Shown: one piece after another, positions 11,714 to 23,434 of the stretch
Numbering within the stretch: position 1 is the first letter of the stretch
Layout of the letters: each line of letters opens with the position of its first letter
Assembly: GCF_964355755.1 (NCBI RefSeq)
Contig: NC_092674.1
Coordinates: 12,157,001-12,221,000, forward strand
DNA: 64,000 nucleotides
Source of the DNA: Antedon mediterranea
Taxonomy: Eukaryota; Echinodermata; Crinoidea; Comatulida; Antedonidae
Direction: 5' to 3'
The notes under the pieces: generated by a model
Told to the model about the DNA's origin: nothing
The model's database searches: none
What the model saw: the letters and a program-made list of their open reading frames with translations, nothing else
Position numbers and translations under genes: made by a program

Positions 11714-11993
11714 ATACCGGCCTGGTTGACAGCAAAAGCGAAGTTATTATTTATTGAACAAGATTTTACAGATTTCCGTCTACATCTCAATAATACTGTA
11801 TTATCAACAAAGGCTTTCATATAGACTCTCTTCTCCCAGACGTTTTTTGGGTCCAGCAGCTACCTATAAATTATAGTCGAGTTTCCAAATTCACAAAACC
11901 GTCAGCCTTAGATACTAAAGCTACCGCTATGAAACAGCTTATTAATGAATGTGTCCTCCTGGGACATAGCTGGCTAGAGCCGCGGCGTGAAAA
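11714..11993. repeat. Duplicated block 3, copy A
   Basis: Matches 35656-35936 in the same orientation (ataccggcctggttgacagc to gagccgcggcg). It is the third colinear block shared by the two copies. Confidence 0.88.
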
Positions 11994-12103
11994 TTACAGT
12001 ACACACATTATACACATCTTCTTGTGGGTCTAAGCTTTCTATGGGCTATGTCTAATTACTACTTAGTTGAATGTCTTGCCTAGCTGTCGATTAGCGTTTC
12101 CCT

Positions 12104-14180
12104 TGAACAAATCATTCATTTTTGGTATCAATGTATAGTGTATAGCTCTACAAGTTGATAAAAAATATGTGATAATTAAAAAATTTATGACATTAAAAAA
12201 GATCAAAAGGTCATATTTTTTTTGAAAATGGAAAAATTCTGGTATCTACAAACATGTCAATATACTGTATCTTTTAAATATGCTTTTTGTTAAAAAATTG
12301 GCTAAAATGATTCATATATGATAGGTATATACATTCTGATTAATATAACCATGTTTAGGTACATGTATATACATGTAGCTATAAATATGTACACAACTTA
12401 GCAAAACAATCAGTTTCATTATTTTCTGTACATTTTTGGGGTAGGGGTTAATAACAATAGCGATAAGTATAATTTTTCTTGAACAAATCTTTACAAATAG
12501 ATATTAGTTTCTAGGGTAATGTCTGTTTTACATTTTGATGTTATATTTAGTATAATTAGACAATTAATTATAGTAACATTGCATTCCACTGAGTTAGATA
12601 GAGAAAGTGATAGAGAAGTGATTCTTATTTGTGACGGAAAAGCACATCAGATAATATCAGACTGTAGTACCATATCAACAACAGAGCTGATCAACCTTCA
12701 ATCCAAGAAGAGACAGACTCAAGAGTGATATTATATTGCTTTTATGGAAGAGAGGGGGCTTTAAGTATGCTAGAATTAGGAGTCCTTCCTGTGAAATTGT
12801 CTTTATTTTGCTGAATCATGCCATTCAGTTATCTGGAATACAAATAAAGTTTGAGACTGGAACAGGCAAAAAAAGGTAGATGTATCAATATTTCAAAGAT
12901 AGCATACGTGTACACACAGCAGTACTGTTCAGCATTATTGGCTCTACACGCATTTACAGGGTGTGATAGTGCCTTCAGAAGGCATTTGCCAAGCTTGGAG
13001 ACAATTGAGATGTTGACAAAGAACTTGTTGATGAACTCAAAAAGAGAAATGTGGATTGGGTGGAGGTTTGTTAAATCCATCAAAATATTGATGACAAATA
13101 ATCTAGGTGGACTGCAACAGGAAATGGATCAGAGCCACCAGAGAACAAATTTTATCACAAAACATTATTATATTGATATTCTTGAAAAAACCTGATGATC
13201 CAAAATTCCAGGGAGATGAAGAGAGTGATTCAGATAAAGATTAATTTAGGTATTTTAATTATACATTTACATGTTTGTAGATACAGTACCTAATTTTTTT
13301 TTTAATGTGACCTTTTGATCTAATGTGACGTCATTCATTATCCAATTACACTAAATATAAAACAGACATTACCCTACATACTAATATCTATTTGTAAAGA
13401 TTTTTGATCAAGAAAAATTATACTTTTTATCGCTATTGTTATTAACCCCTACCCCAAAAATGTACAGAAAATAATGAAACTGATTGTTTTGTTAAGTTGT
13501 TTACTTATTTATAGCTATATACATGTACCTAAACATAATTATATGTATCAGAATTTATATATTTTAGCCAATTTTTATACAAAAATGTTGGCATATTTAA
13601 AATATACAGTATATTGACATGTTAATTGTAGATACCAGAATTTTTCCATTAAAAAAAATTGTGACCTTCTGACCCTTTATAATGTCATTAATTATTTAAT
13701 TACCTCATATTTTATATCAACTTGTAGAGACAATACTCTATACATTGATACCAAAATAAATGATTTGATCAAGGAAAACTGTACTTATGGCTATTCGTAT
13801 TAACCCCTACCCCAAAAATGTACAGAAAATAATAAAACTGATTGTTTTGTTAAGTTGTGTACATAAGCCTATTTATAGCTATATACATGTAGGCCTATAT
13901 GAATCAGTATTTTGATACCTATCATATATGAATCATTTTAGCCAATTTTTAGACAAAAATGTTGGCATATTTAAAAGATATATTGACATGTTTGTAGATA
14001 CCAGAATTTTTCAATTTTCAAAAAAATTGTGACCTTTTGATCCTTTGTAATGTCATTAATTATTTAATTACCACATATTTTATATCAACTTGTATAGCAG
14101 ACAATACTCTATACATTGATACCAAGATTGAATGATTTGTTCAAGGAAAACTGTACTTATGGCTATTTGTATTACCCCAA
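12104..14180. mobile_element. Element with roughly 400-bp inverted repeats
   Basis: The left arm (about 12104-12530) is the inverse of 13355-13770, sharing ccttgaacaaatcattca, ggtatcaatgtatag, agaattctggtatctac-type and ttggggtaggggttaataa words. A second, shorter tandem copy of the right arm follows at about 13770-14180. The eroded ORF at 12560-13240 lies between the arms. It looks like a DNA transposon with long TIRs. Confidence 0.65.
12519..13240 (+). pseudogene. Eroded TE-associated ORF with 'ALHAFTGCDS' motif
   Basis: Segments in different frames read VILICDGKAH, a TELINLQSKKRQTQE stretch resembling the 'HSTHEEADTRMILHA' block, IQLSGIQIKFETG and finally YCSALLALHAFTGCDSAFRR. I recall this order of blocks from repetitive, transposon-linked ORFs common in marine invertebrate genomes, usually ending 'LTGCDSTSALSGIGKK'. 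Here stops and frameshifts at about 12728 and 12850 break it. The function of the family is not known to me. Confidence 0.55.
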
Positions 14181-14601
14181 ACCCCACAAATGTACGGAAA
14201 ATAATGAAATTAAATCGTTTTTAAAAATCCGTTAAAAACACATCTCGGGAATGAGGATATTTGATGTTAACATCTATTTTTTAGTTCACCGGATATATAG
14301 GTACATAAAAATATAAAAAATGTAGGGATGTGGGGGGGGGGGTGCAGGGTGACCCCTCCCAGCCCATGGACTAATAGCAAAAATTATCCACTGCATATAT
14401 ACACCATCTTTTTTACCTTAATTCTAGCGAGAGTCATCATAAAAAAAGTCTTTCTGGTTTATGGCAGAATTTTGCCAAATTTTGTATTTGACCATATTAA
14501 AGGAAATTCATATTTTACGTATTGATTTCTGTTACAGATATTTGATTTATGTACAATTATTATTACTAGATATTATATTTAAAATTCATACATGTACCTG
14601 T

Positions 14602-15300
14602 TGTAATAATGTTGCGTTGTTGAGGTACTAATGAAGACTCTTACTCGCTTAACTGTCGTAACACATATTGTTTATTCAGTATAATACTTCAGTACAATAA
14701 TGATTCGGTACAATATACTATTAGGATAAGGATACAGAGGATCAGTGATGCTGTCGGTGAGGTGTGAAGTGTGTAGGTCTGCTTCTGGAGAAGTGGCTGT
14801 AAGGTGTAGATGTTCTTCTGAAGAAGTGGCTGTGAGGTGTAGATGTTCTTCTGAAGAAGTGGCTGTGAGGTGTGTGCTCCGTGAGGTGGCTGTAAGGTGT
14901 GTGCTCCGTGAAGTGGCTGTAAGGTGTGTCTGGGCTCTTCTGAAACTTGGAAGTATATTGGCTTCGGTTCATTTGCATATGTCACTACGTAATCTGTGAG
15001 GGTAACGATTGGTCCTAAGTTGATCCAGGGGTGTTTAAGTGGGAGTGATTGATCTTATCTGGGGAGGTTACAATGATGAATTGGCCCTGTCGAATCTTTG
15101 CTTAAAACTGTCAATATCTAATTGTTTTACGATGGGAACAGTCACAAAGTTATTCTTTAGGGAATCGATTGTAAACTAAATGGTCATTAAAACATCTGGA
15201 CAAACTCTCCTCTGGACTTTCTGGGTCAAGTTTGTGAACTTATTTGAATTCCGATACAAAGGTCAATTTCTAAATTATAAAAGTATATCGTTATATTACA
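14602..15300 (-). repeat. LTR (699 bp) of the non-autonomous element
   Basis: It begins and ends with the inverted bases TGTAATA/TATTACA. On the minus strand it carries tgaataaacaatatgtg, a likely polyadenylation signal. An internal array at about 14775-14925 repeats a roughly 33-bp unit with 'agaagtggctgt.aggtgt'. This array explains its greater length compared with the solo LTR at 27295. Confidence 0.82.
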
Positions 15301-16193
15301 TCCCTCTGTTTCCCTTTTTTTTCTAATCTATTTAAAATATAAAAATGGTTATAATAGTGGCATGCAAAATTAAAGTTATATTAAAGAAAAAAAACATTAT
15401 TATACATATAAGCAAAAATTGAGTTAGCCAAAACCATTGACTCTGAAGTGTAACCTTATCACTTTCACTCTCTCTCTTCTCTCTCTTTAAAAAAATGAAT
15501 TTGGTATAAAATTCGCGTAAATCAAACATAAATCGGTTAAAAACAAAAATACAAAACTTCAAAATAGTATGTTACATTAAACATACATCAAATCGTGCGA
15601 CAACTCATCGCGTTCTAATGGCCTTCAAACATAAATCAATCAAATCAAAACATAACACTCAAGAAACGGTGGCTGATTAGCCTAAAATCAAAATATCAAA
15701 CTTAATCACTTAAAACTTTAAAAGAAACAAATGTGTGTGTGTCCCGTTGACACAAACTTATCCACAATATATCGTTATCATCACAACTTTATCGATTTAA
15801 GCATTTATATTCACAGGTAATTACGATTTCAATCAGTCGACAAATTCGACTTTTGTACTCAATGTCAAAAAAAATTACAATTAAAAGTACTAAGAAAATC
15901 TCCTGTTATTGTATATCAATTAATTAATGCTTGAGATTAACGACTCAAAGGTTAAACAAAATATTTGTTACAAAATGCTTGTCGTTCTTTTCAATATCTC
16001 AATATATCGATCATCAAAATTCAAAATTAATCTTTATCAAAAAAAACTCGTTACACTTAAACATAAATTCAATTCTCTTTTAACTGAAATCACATCGTTA
16101 CTAAAAAAAATATCATCAAAATACGTAGACTATGCTAGCACTAATTTAGCAAAAGTCGTAATTTAAAAATAATCTTGCAAAAAAAAAATTAAA

Positions 16194-16661
16194 TCAGTAA
16201 CTTGTTGCATTATACAAACGTTTTATGAATCGTTTTGGCGATCCACTTATCGGTATCTGTTTATCATTAATGATCTCTTTAATCAATTTCTCTGTATCGT
16301 TATATCTGTCAATATTCCACCAAAATTTGCGATCATTAGATTCGTGTTTTGTTTTATCAGTGTTGCGTTTGGCTGAAGTCGGTTTAGAATACGAAACTAA
16401 AACTTGGAAATGTCCTGCTTTAAATCTACCTCGGTTTAATGCCATACTTGAATCATTAGGTGCTGTCATAATTAGATTAGTTTGTTCCTTAATTTGTTCC
16501 TCTTTCATTTGGAATGGGGCTGCTAATCCCATGTTATTCTCTACACAGTCAATGTAAGGTTGCAAGTTAAGGGGTTCTACTTCAACATTGGTTTTGTCAT
16601 TTACTACATTAATGGTGGTTTGGATTTTCTCGTTATTATCATCAGTGGGTTCATTCAACAA
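16194..16661 (-). CDS. 155-aa ORF inside the LTR element, unknown function
   Basis: ATG at 16661, stop at 16194. The N-terminal half is acidic and Asn-rich (MLNEPTDDNNEKIQTTINVV). The C-terminal part is basic with WWNIDRYNDTEKLIKEIIND and SPKRFIKRLYN. There is no zinc knuckle, protease or RT motif. It is in the sense orientation of the element, so it may be a gag-like remnant or a captured ORF. It is the longest open frame in the left 36 kb. Confidence 0.45.
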   Translation of the reverse strand: MLNEPTDDNNEKIQTTINVVNDKTNVEVEPLNLQPYIDCVENNMGLAAPFQMKEEQIKEQTNLIMTAPNDSSMALNRGRFKAGHFQVLVSYSKPTSAKRNTDKTKHESNDRKFWWNIDRYNDTEKLIKEIINDKQIPISGSPKRFIKRLYNATSY

Positions 16662-17295
16662 TTATTTTAACAATTTAAAAAAACAATTTTAGTATATATA
16701 TATGTAAACTCTCACTTTTTCAATCAAGGTTACAAATCAAAAATCAAAATGGTTTTGACTTACCCCAAATGCTTCGGATCCAATTAAAAATGAATTAAAG
16801 GAATGCAAAAAGTGTTCAAAAATGTTTAAATGTTCAAACAACGAATTAAAGAAATGTTAAAGTGCTCATCAATGTTCAAATTTTTAAACAACGAATTCAA
16901 AAAAATGCGAAAGGTGTTCATCAATGTTCAAAATGGTCAAAAAAAGTAAATGTTAAAAAAAACGATCGAAAAAAAAAACGGCGTGAAGTTGAAAGTGTCC
17001 AAACGAAACAGTTCTTGTCCGCTTGCTTCTGTTTTAATTCTTCTTGGGTCTTCCTCGATTATCTTCTTTGTCTTTATCCAATGGTTATAATTTGATAAAA
17101 TTTCTGCTTGTCCCGATCTCATTCAAATATAATTTCAGTTTGTCTTTTGTGTAAAAGTAAATTTCTGGTTTTCTCCTTTCAAATAAATATGGTTATTTTT
17201 GTCTTCGTCTTCGTGTCTTGTTAAGTGTTTATTTCTTGTTTTCTTGTTATTCTGTTTTCTTACTCTGTTCCTTATGAAATTTGGGTCTTCCACCA

Positions 17296-17488
17296 TGTAA
17301 TATAGTGTTGCGTTGTTGAGGTACTAATGAAGACTCTTACTCGCTTAACTGTCGTTAACACATATTGTTTATTCAGTATAATACTTCAGTACAATAATGA
17401 TTCGGTACAATATACTATTAGGATAAGGATACAGAGGATCAGTGATGCTGTCGGTGAGGTGTGTAGGTCTGCTTCTGGAGAAGTGGCT
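17296..17488 (-). repeat. Truncated LTR
   Basis: The first 190 bp match 14602 onward (tgtaatatagtgttgcgttg, aatgaagactcttactcgct) apart from a small deletion. The remaining 500 bp are missing, replaced by sequence starting aggcctacttgtaatg. Confidence 0.82.
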
Positions 17489-17977
17489 AGGCCTACTTGT
17501 AATGATTTGATCGGCGCAAAACTAGTGGTATGCTTTTGACGTATGAATATTTTTATATTTAAATTGTTTTTTTTATTTTACAGGTCTCGGTGAAATGTGT
17601 GCTAATAAAAATGACCATTGATTTGATTGTAAACTTCGTTTAATTAGGCATATATTTGTTAACATTTATTTAAATGTAGTATTATAGTTTTATAAACGTA
17701 TGTTTGATGTGTCTTTTTATTTATTTACGTAAGAACATTAATTAATACAAAAATATTTTTACTGTTGTATAGTATTACAATTCAATTAAGCCCAGGTAAA
17801 GTACCAACAACGTATCATTTTTATACTTATCAATTTTTATTCTTATCACTATCTTCCCTGATTACATTTGATCATGGAGGTATACCTCCATGATTCGATC
17901 AAGTAATTATTGTTTCTATTGTATTGGTATATTTAAAATTGGTTGAATTAACGACGCCCTGTTTTAATCAAAAAGCC
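17489..17977. other. Non-coding; 24-bp perfect palindrome at 17871-17894
   Basis: No gene. The palindrome atcatggaggta/tacctccatgat is perfect and centred at 17882/17883, with further imperfect pairing outside (ttgatc...gatcaa). Confidence 0.6.
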
Positions 17978-18875
17978 CACAGGGCTATGGGGTCGAATTA
18001 CTCGTAGATTTCGTGTTACGTGTTTTTGCTGACCGGGATTAACCTTTTATTATAAAAAAAATGACGTATGATCGTTTTCCATATATTATTTATTAATAAT
18101 TCAGTGAAATGATCATGTACACGTACTGTAAATTCTGCAGGGCTATGGGCGTAGATTTCGTGTTACATGTTTTTGCTGACCGGGATTAACCTTTTATTAT
18201 AAAAAACACGCATTTATAGGGCGTCAAAGAGATTACTCATTAATGACGTATATGATCGTTTTCCATATATTTTATTTATTATTAATTCAGTGAAATGATC
18301 ATATACACGTACTGTAAGGCCTGCAGGGCTATGGGGCGTAGATTTCGTGTTACGTGTTTTTGCTGACCGGGATTAACCTTTTATTACAAAAAAACACGCA
18401 TTTATAGGGCGTCAAAGAGACGACTCAGTAAATGGCGTATGATCGTTTTCCATATACTGTATTTATTAATAATTCAGTGAAATGATCATATACACGTACT
18501 GTAAAGCCTGCAGGGCTATGGGGCGTAGATTTCGTGTTACGTGTTTTTGCTGACCGGGATTAACCTTTTATTACAAAAAAACACGCATTTATAGGGCGTC
18601 AAAGAGACGACTCAGTAAATGGCGTATGATCGTTTTCCATATACTGTATTTATTAATAATTCAGTGAAATGATCATATACACGTACTGTAAAGCCTGCAG
18701 GGCTATGGGGCGTAGATTTCGTGTTACGTGTTTTTGCTGACCGGGATTAACCTTTTATTACAAAAAAACACGCATTTATAGGGCGTCAAAGAGACGACTC
18801 AGTAATGACGTATGATCGTTTTCCATATATTTTATTTATTAATAATTCAGTGAAATGATCATATACACGTACTTT
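17978..18875. repeat. Tandem satellite, about 187-bp unit, five copies
   Basis: Units start at the word gcagggctatgg near 17978 (variant), 18137, 18323, 18510 and 18697, giving spacings of 186-187 bp. Each contains cgtagatttcgtgttacgtg, tgctgaccgggattaacctt and cagtgaaatgatcata. Units 3 and 4 are almost identical, pointing to recent homogenisation. Confidence 0.92.
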
Positions 18876-20258
18876 AAGGCTAGGTCTAGGCTGGTAATGT
18901 TATAGGACCTAGGCCTAATCTCATAATCAAATAGGCCTAACCTAGCTAGGCCTACATATAGAGCCTCAGATTTCTCCAGCCTTCGTGGCAGCATTCCATT
19001 GTGTTGTGAAATAAATAACTGCCTAGCCTAGTAGGCCTAGCTAGCCTAGCTAGGCTAACAACGTTTGATATGTGCCAACAAATATTGTTCAAGGTTTGGT
19101 TCCTTTATACATAGTATATTCTGTTAACGTTGTTTTGCATGGAATTTCGTTTTGCTTTGGGCCTTTGAAAACCACTCGTTATGATCAACTTGTTTATTAT
19201 TTTTCCTAAATGGCTTTATCCAGTTAGTAGATGGTTCTTCATTAAATTTGTCTATAAAATTTGTTTTATTTAAAATATCTTTAGTTAATATAGTAATTGT
19301 TACAAAATCTTGGCATTCCCTATAACACAGTACCTAATAATAACATGCCTTATAAAAAGTACATGCATTGCTAGTTTTTGATGTTCTGTATTGTTCCTTG
19401 TAGTTTGTACTGTAGGTTACATAACAGAACAATTGTATTGTCTTCCCATTCAATAGACACCCTTCTCTACATAAAACATAATACACCACACCCCTATCAT
19501 AATAATGGTATAGTCCATATAAGTCGAGGTGGCCGAAAACGGCACCTGATCCTGTTATTTCTATAACGTGCGCTAGACGACTGGCACGTCGAAAATTTTG
19601 AGCACTTTCTTGTTCAAGTGGTATTTGGGGTTTGCTCTCTGACTAGTGTGTGACATGATGATGAGTACGAGTTGACGTATGAATGACGTCATAACACTTC
19701 AAAATGATGGCGGAAAATGATCTTACGATGGTTTTCTGAGAATGTAATAAAGTAAATTTCAGTAAAAATATATTTGCAAACTGTAAATTATTTTTATTGG
19801 TTATTTTATTAAATACAGCTTTTAATAATACAGGTTATGGACTGGGTCGTATCACTACTAGGACGCCAACCTTTTTTCAGAAAATTAAGGATCTTCTAGG
19901 CTAGGCCTAGGTCTATTCTAAGCTACACACTTAGCCTGACCTAAGCCTGTGTACTTCCACTTGCCCAGCGTGGTTGCACCACGGAACGGGTCACTTCCCA
20001 AGGTTATTAAGTAATAATTTCACTGTCCACCTAATCTAAATATTCACATATCTGTTAACAAGTAGCAGTCCACTATATGGCGACCCATGTGGACGTCAAC
20101 TTTCACTCAATCTATTGTCCTTTATCACACAGAGTGGCCTTGCTGCACTCCTTCAAGACAGACATTTCATATGATTGTTCTATAGGATTCAACAGGCAAC
20201 ACAAGCCATCTTCGGCATGGTAGCTGTTCTACCGTGGAACAAATCCATAACTTCGGTA
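18876..20258. other. Non-coding with a TAGGCCTA cluster
   Basis: A TAGGCCTA/CTAGGC cluster lies at about 18885-19060. The rest shows no gene; short open frames such as 19378-19566 have no recognisable product. Confidence 0.5.
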
Positions 20259-20262
20259 TCAG

Positions 20263-21132
20263 TGTTATGCGCGATTTGAACGATTTGCGCAATTTGAAAA
20301 TGCGCAAAAAAAATCCTTGCGCAATTTGAATTGAAACATGTGTTTCAAATTGCGCAAGCAACGTATTAAATTGCGCAAGTAATCTGCAAATTGCGCAAGG
20401 TTTTTCGACAGATTGTGAAATCATGCACACCCATATTTTTATAGTAATTTCTAAGAATGATTCAAAATTAAAGATAAATATCGCATTTCCTTATTTTAGT
20501 AGTGCAAATATTGTTATAAGTTAGCATACCGTCGAAGAACCGACGAAGGAAAACGAAGCGGTGGTGTTCCACCAGGCGGGCGCGGCGCGGGCGGCCGGCT
20601 ATACTACTCTAGCCTAGCTAGGGTCTGGACTACTGATACTGACTAGGTTACATGGCCTAGCTTAAACTAATATTAACAACTTAATTTTTACATTTATTTT
20701 GATTTATTTCAAGTTACAATGATAATATTATTTAATTGTAATAATAAATGTTATGTATTTATTATACACATGTTCGCATTTATTATGTTTTATTTTGAGT
20801 TATTTAGTTTCCAATAAATTATTATAATATCGATTGTCTGGTAGAATTTTGTTGCGCAATTTGAAAATTTACAGTTCGTTTTCAAATTGCGCAAAGGTGT
20901 CATATTGCGCAAGAACTATCTTGCGCAATTTACAAATTGTGCAGCGCAATTTAAAATTGCACAAAGATTTTCTTGCGCAATTTGAAATTGCGCAAGTTGA
21001 TTGCGCAATTTTTGAAAAAAAAATCCTTGCGCAATTTTAAATTGCGCAAGAATTCTTTGCGCAATTTCAAATTGCGCAAGGATTTTTTTGCGCAATTTCA
21101 AATTGCGCAAATCGTTCAAATCGCGCATAACA
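20263..21132. mobile_element. TIR element built of 'gcgcaattt' hairpins, TCAG target duplication
   Basis: Inverted termini TGTTATGCGCGATTTGAACG (left, 20263) and its complement ending at 21132. The flanks are TCAG at 20259-20262 and TCAG at 21133-21136, a clean 4-bp duplication. The right 270 bp and left 150 bp consist of repeated hairpins of gcgcaatttgaaattgcgc type separated by aaggattttt/aagaattctt spacers. The centre (about 20520-20600) is GC-rich (ggcgggcgcggcgcggg). No transposase ORF. Confidence 0.8.
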
Positions 21133-23108
21133 TCAGCAATAACTTAGCTTTGTGTTACTTGTCAGTAGACAAAAATGCAAGTCACAGCTGAGGCTCAGCA
21201 AGAACAATAGCAAACCTAACAATACTGTATGTTCTTTCATTTTGGAATGTGTTAACAACGATTTTCGGGTTGTAGATGAATGTCAGCACCATGATTACTC
21301 CATTTAAGTATTACTTTAGGTTGGACACTGTGCATATAGGTAAATTACTGTGACCTGGCTAGACTTAGAGGGTTTTAAATTTATTTTATTTCTAGGATGA
21401 ATTAACAACTAGCAATGTTAAACAAGGTTTTACTAATCAACCCAGCTTCTCTGATGAGGTAAGTAAAAGATATAGTATTTTGTAACATGCATACTATTGG
21501 GCTTTTAATAATTATAACAACAATTTGGAGATACCGTCAATAAGATTAAGATATTTATAATTTCATTCACAGTATAGTTTTTTTACAGACTCTGAATTCA
21601 TTAGAGAATCAGAGAAGAATCATTAGGCTAACTTTATTTGAAGATGTATTGTCCCACAAACATGAACAAATAAAGATTTATAAAATAAAATTTGAATATG
21701 TTATTCACTTTTGCAAAATACAAAAGTAGTTTTTTTTTGCTTATTATAAAACCAGATACTAAAAATACTAATTATTAAATAACCAATATCTTTCAGATTA
21801 TGGTTTTCAGGTTGCCTATTATTTTCTTTAATGACAAAAAAATTCTTACCGGTATATGAAATTTAGAGACACTTGTGTCAATTAAATACTAAGAGTGTTA
21901 ATATCATTAAAATTCATTATCTACCATTCATGGATTGTAATTCTATGACATGATTACTTTGACAATTTAAATAACATTCTATTTTTTTTCAGACGGGGAC
22001 TGCCAGAAATAGTCATATTAATCATGCTAAGGTAACAAAGTTCATGTAATATTGTAAATTGATAGAAATTAAATAGTTCAAATAAATTTAAATCATCAAA
22101 GTCATCTTCCATGATATCCTACTGTACTAAGGTAACAAAATTCATGATTTATAGTTATGTATACACACAGTTAGTAATTAATAGTTCAAATAAATTGTAA
22201 TCATAGTCTCCTTCCAGCATACCCTACTGGACATTGGATCTACTTTTCATTGACTCGATAATATACATTAGCTCATATAAAACATCACAGTAATACTGTA
22301 GTAATACTATATTAAAACAAAAGCAGATATGTTTCTATTTTTTGGTTCTTATAATTATTTTTTTCAATTAATCTTTAAATATATCAACCTACAATTTGTA
22401 AATTAGTAATTTTCTAATATAAAAATAACAAATAAATTCTTAAATTTTGATTGAACTATTAACTGTATGTTTTAATATAATATTTAGTATATTTTTATTT
22501 TTTGTTTGCAGTTTGGTACATATTTCAGTGGCATAGTTGCAGAGAAACAAAAGTTAAACACTCTGCAAGATGGAGGACGAAGAAAAGTATTGGTGTCGAG
22601 GGAAAATGTTTGGAATGTAAGTTACTAAATAAAAACATTAACAAAACGTGTCACAGTGATCATTTAAACAATTTAGTTCATTCAGGCATCCTTCATTAAA
22701 AAATGTACATTTACAAATACATCGGAAGACAACAAGGTTGAAGCGGCCTCCCCAAGTATGCCCGAGCAAAGTATACTGTATGGAACTCATAATTCTCTGG
22801 TATTGCTAGTAGAATTCATTTGAAATGGAGACCACTTTCAGTATTAGTAGTACACTAAATATTATTAAGCTGCAGCACTGTTTTTGTGGATTTTCCACTG
22901 TATGGAATTTTTTTTCATAATTGATTAATTCTAATCAATGAATTTTTTAAACTTTTAGGTTACACAAAGAAACACTAGTAGTATGCATACATGGTTTCAA
23001 GATTTGGCTGGAATACGGCCACTTGCCATACTTGCTAAGAAAGTAAGTTGATTGTTGTTTTCTTAAACCAAAAATAACAGCTTTTTGCATTTTCAGTTAT
23101 TGAAAAAA

Positions 23109-23434
23109 TGTTATTTGATCCATGTCAGTTGCCTTTAACTTTATAGCAGGTCCAAGATTACCAAGACTTCACTGATACTGCCTGGAGCTCATTGAGATCA
23201 AATTCTATTTTTAAATGGTACAAATATGAGAAATCAATCAATATCTGCTTGTGGATGCAATAATATTTCAATGTTATTTGTTCCATGTCAGTTGCCTTTA
23301 ACTTTATAGCAGGTCCAAGATTACCAAGACTTCACTGATACTGCCTGGAGCTCATTGAGATCAAATTCTATTTTTAAATGGTACAAATATGAGAAATCAA
23401 TCAATATCTGCTTGTGGATGCAATAATATTTCAG
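23109..23434. repeat. 163-bp tandem duplication in intron 5 of copy A
   Basis: Two nearly identical 163-bp units (23109-23271 and 23272-23434), each beginning tgttatttg and containing ccatgtcagttgcctttaac. Copy B has a single unit (about 40229-40390). Confidence 0.93.

Larger units (their letters stand above)
14602..17488 (-). mobile_element. Non-autonomous LTR retrotransposon, 5' LTR truncated
   Basis: Reading on the minus strand, a complete 3' LTR occupies 14602-15300 and a truncated 5' LTR 17296-17488 (same orientation). Inside the 5' LTR, 17281-17295 reads TGGTGGAAGACCC on the minus strand, a typical tRNA primer-binding site start. Just inside the 3' LTR, 15301-15325 gives a polypurine tract. 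The 2-kb interior is too short for gag-pol and holds only a 155-codon ORF, so mobility would depend on enzymes from elsewhere. The second LTR is cut off at an 'aagtggct' point where unrelated DNA begins. Confidence 0.8.

Noticed and set aside
14689-14999. Three overlapping 78-98 codon open frames with repeating peptides
   Set aside because: They are the translation of the 33-bp tandem units inside the LTR, open because the unit length is a multiple of three.
16225-16557. 110-codon + strand open frame overlapping the LTR-element ORF
   Set aside because: It is antisense to the 155-aa ORF and to the element's own strand, and its composition is that of a shadow frame.
17978-18875. CRISPR-like array
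   Set aside because: Units of about 187 bp are nearly identical throughout, with no short repeat/unique spacer pattern; it is a tandem satellite in a eukaryotic genome.
20834-21191. Open frames with repeated 'LRNFKLRK/IAQF' peptides on both strands
   Set aside because: Translation artefacts of the gcgcaattt hairpin array.
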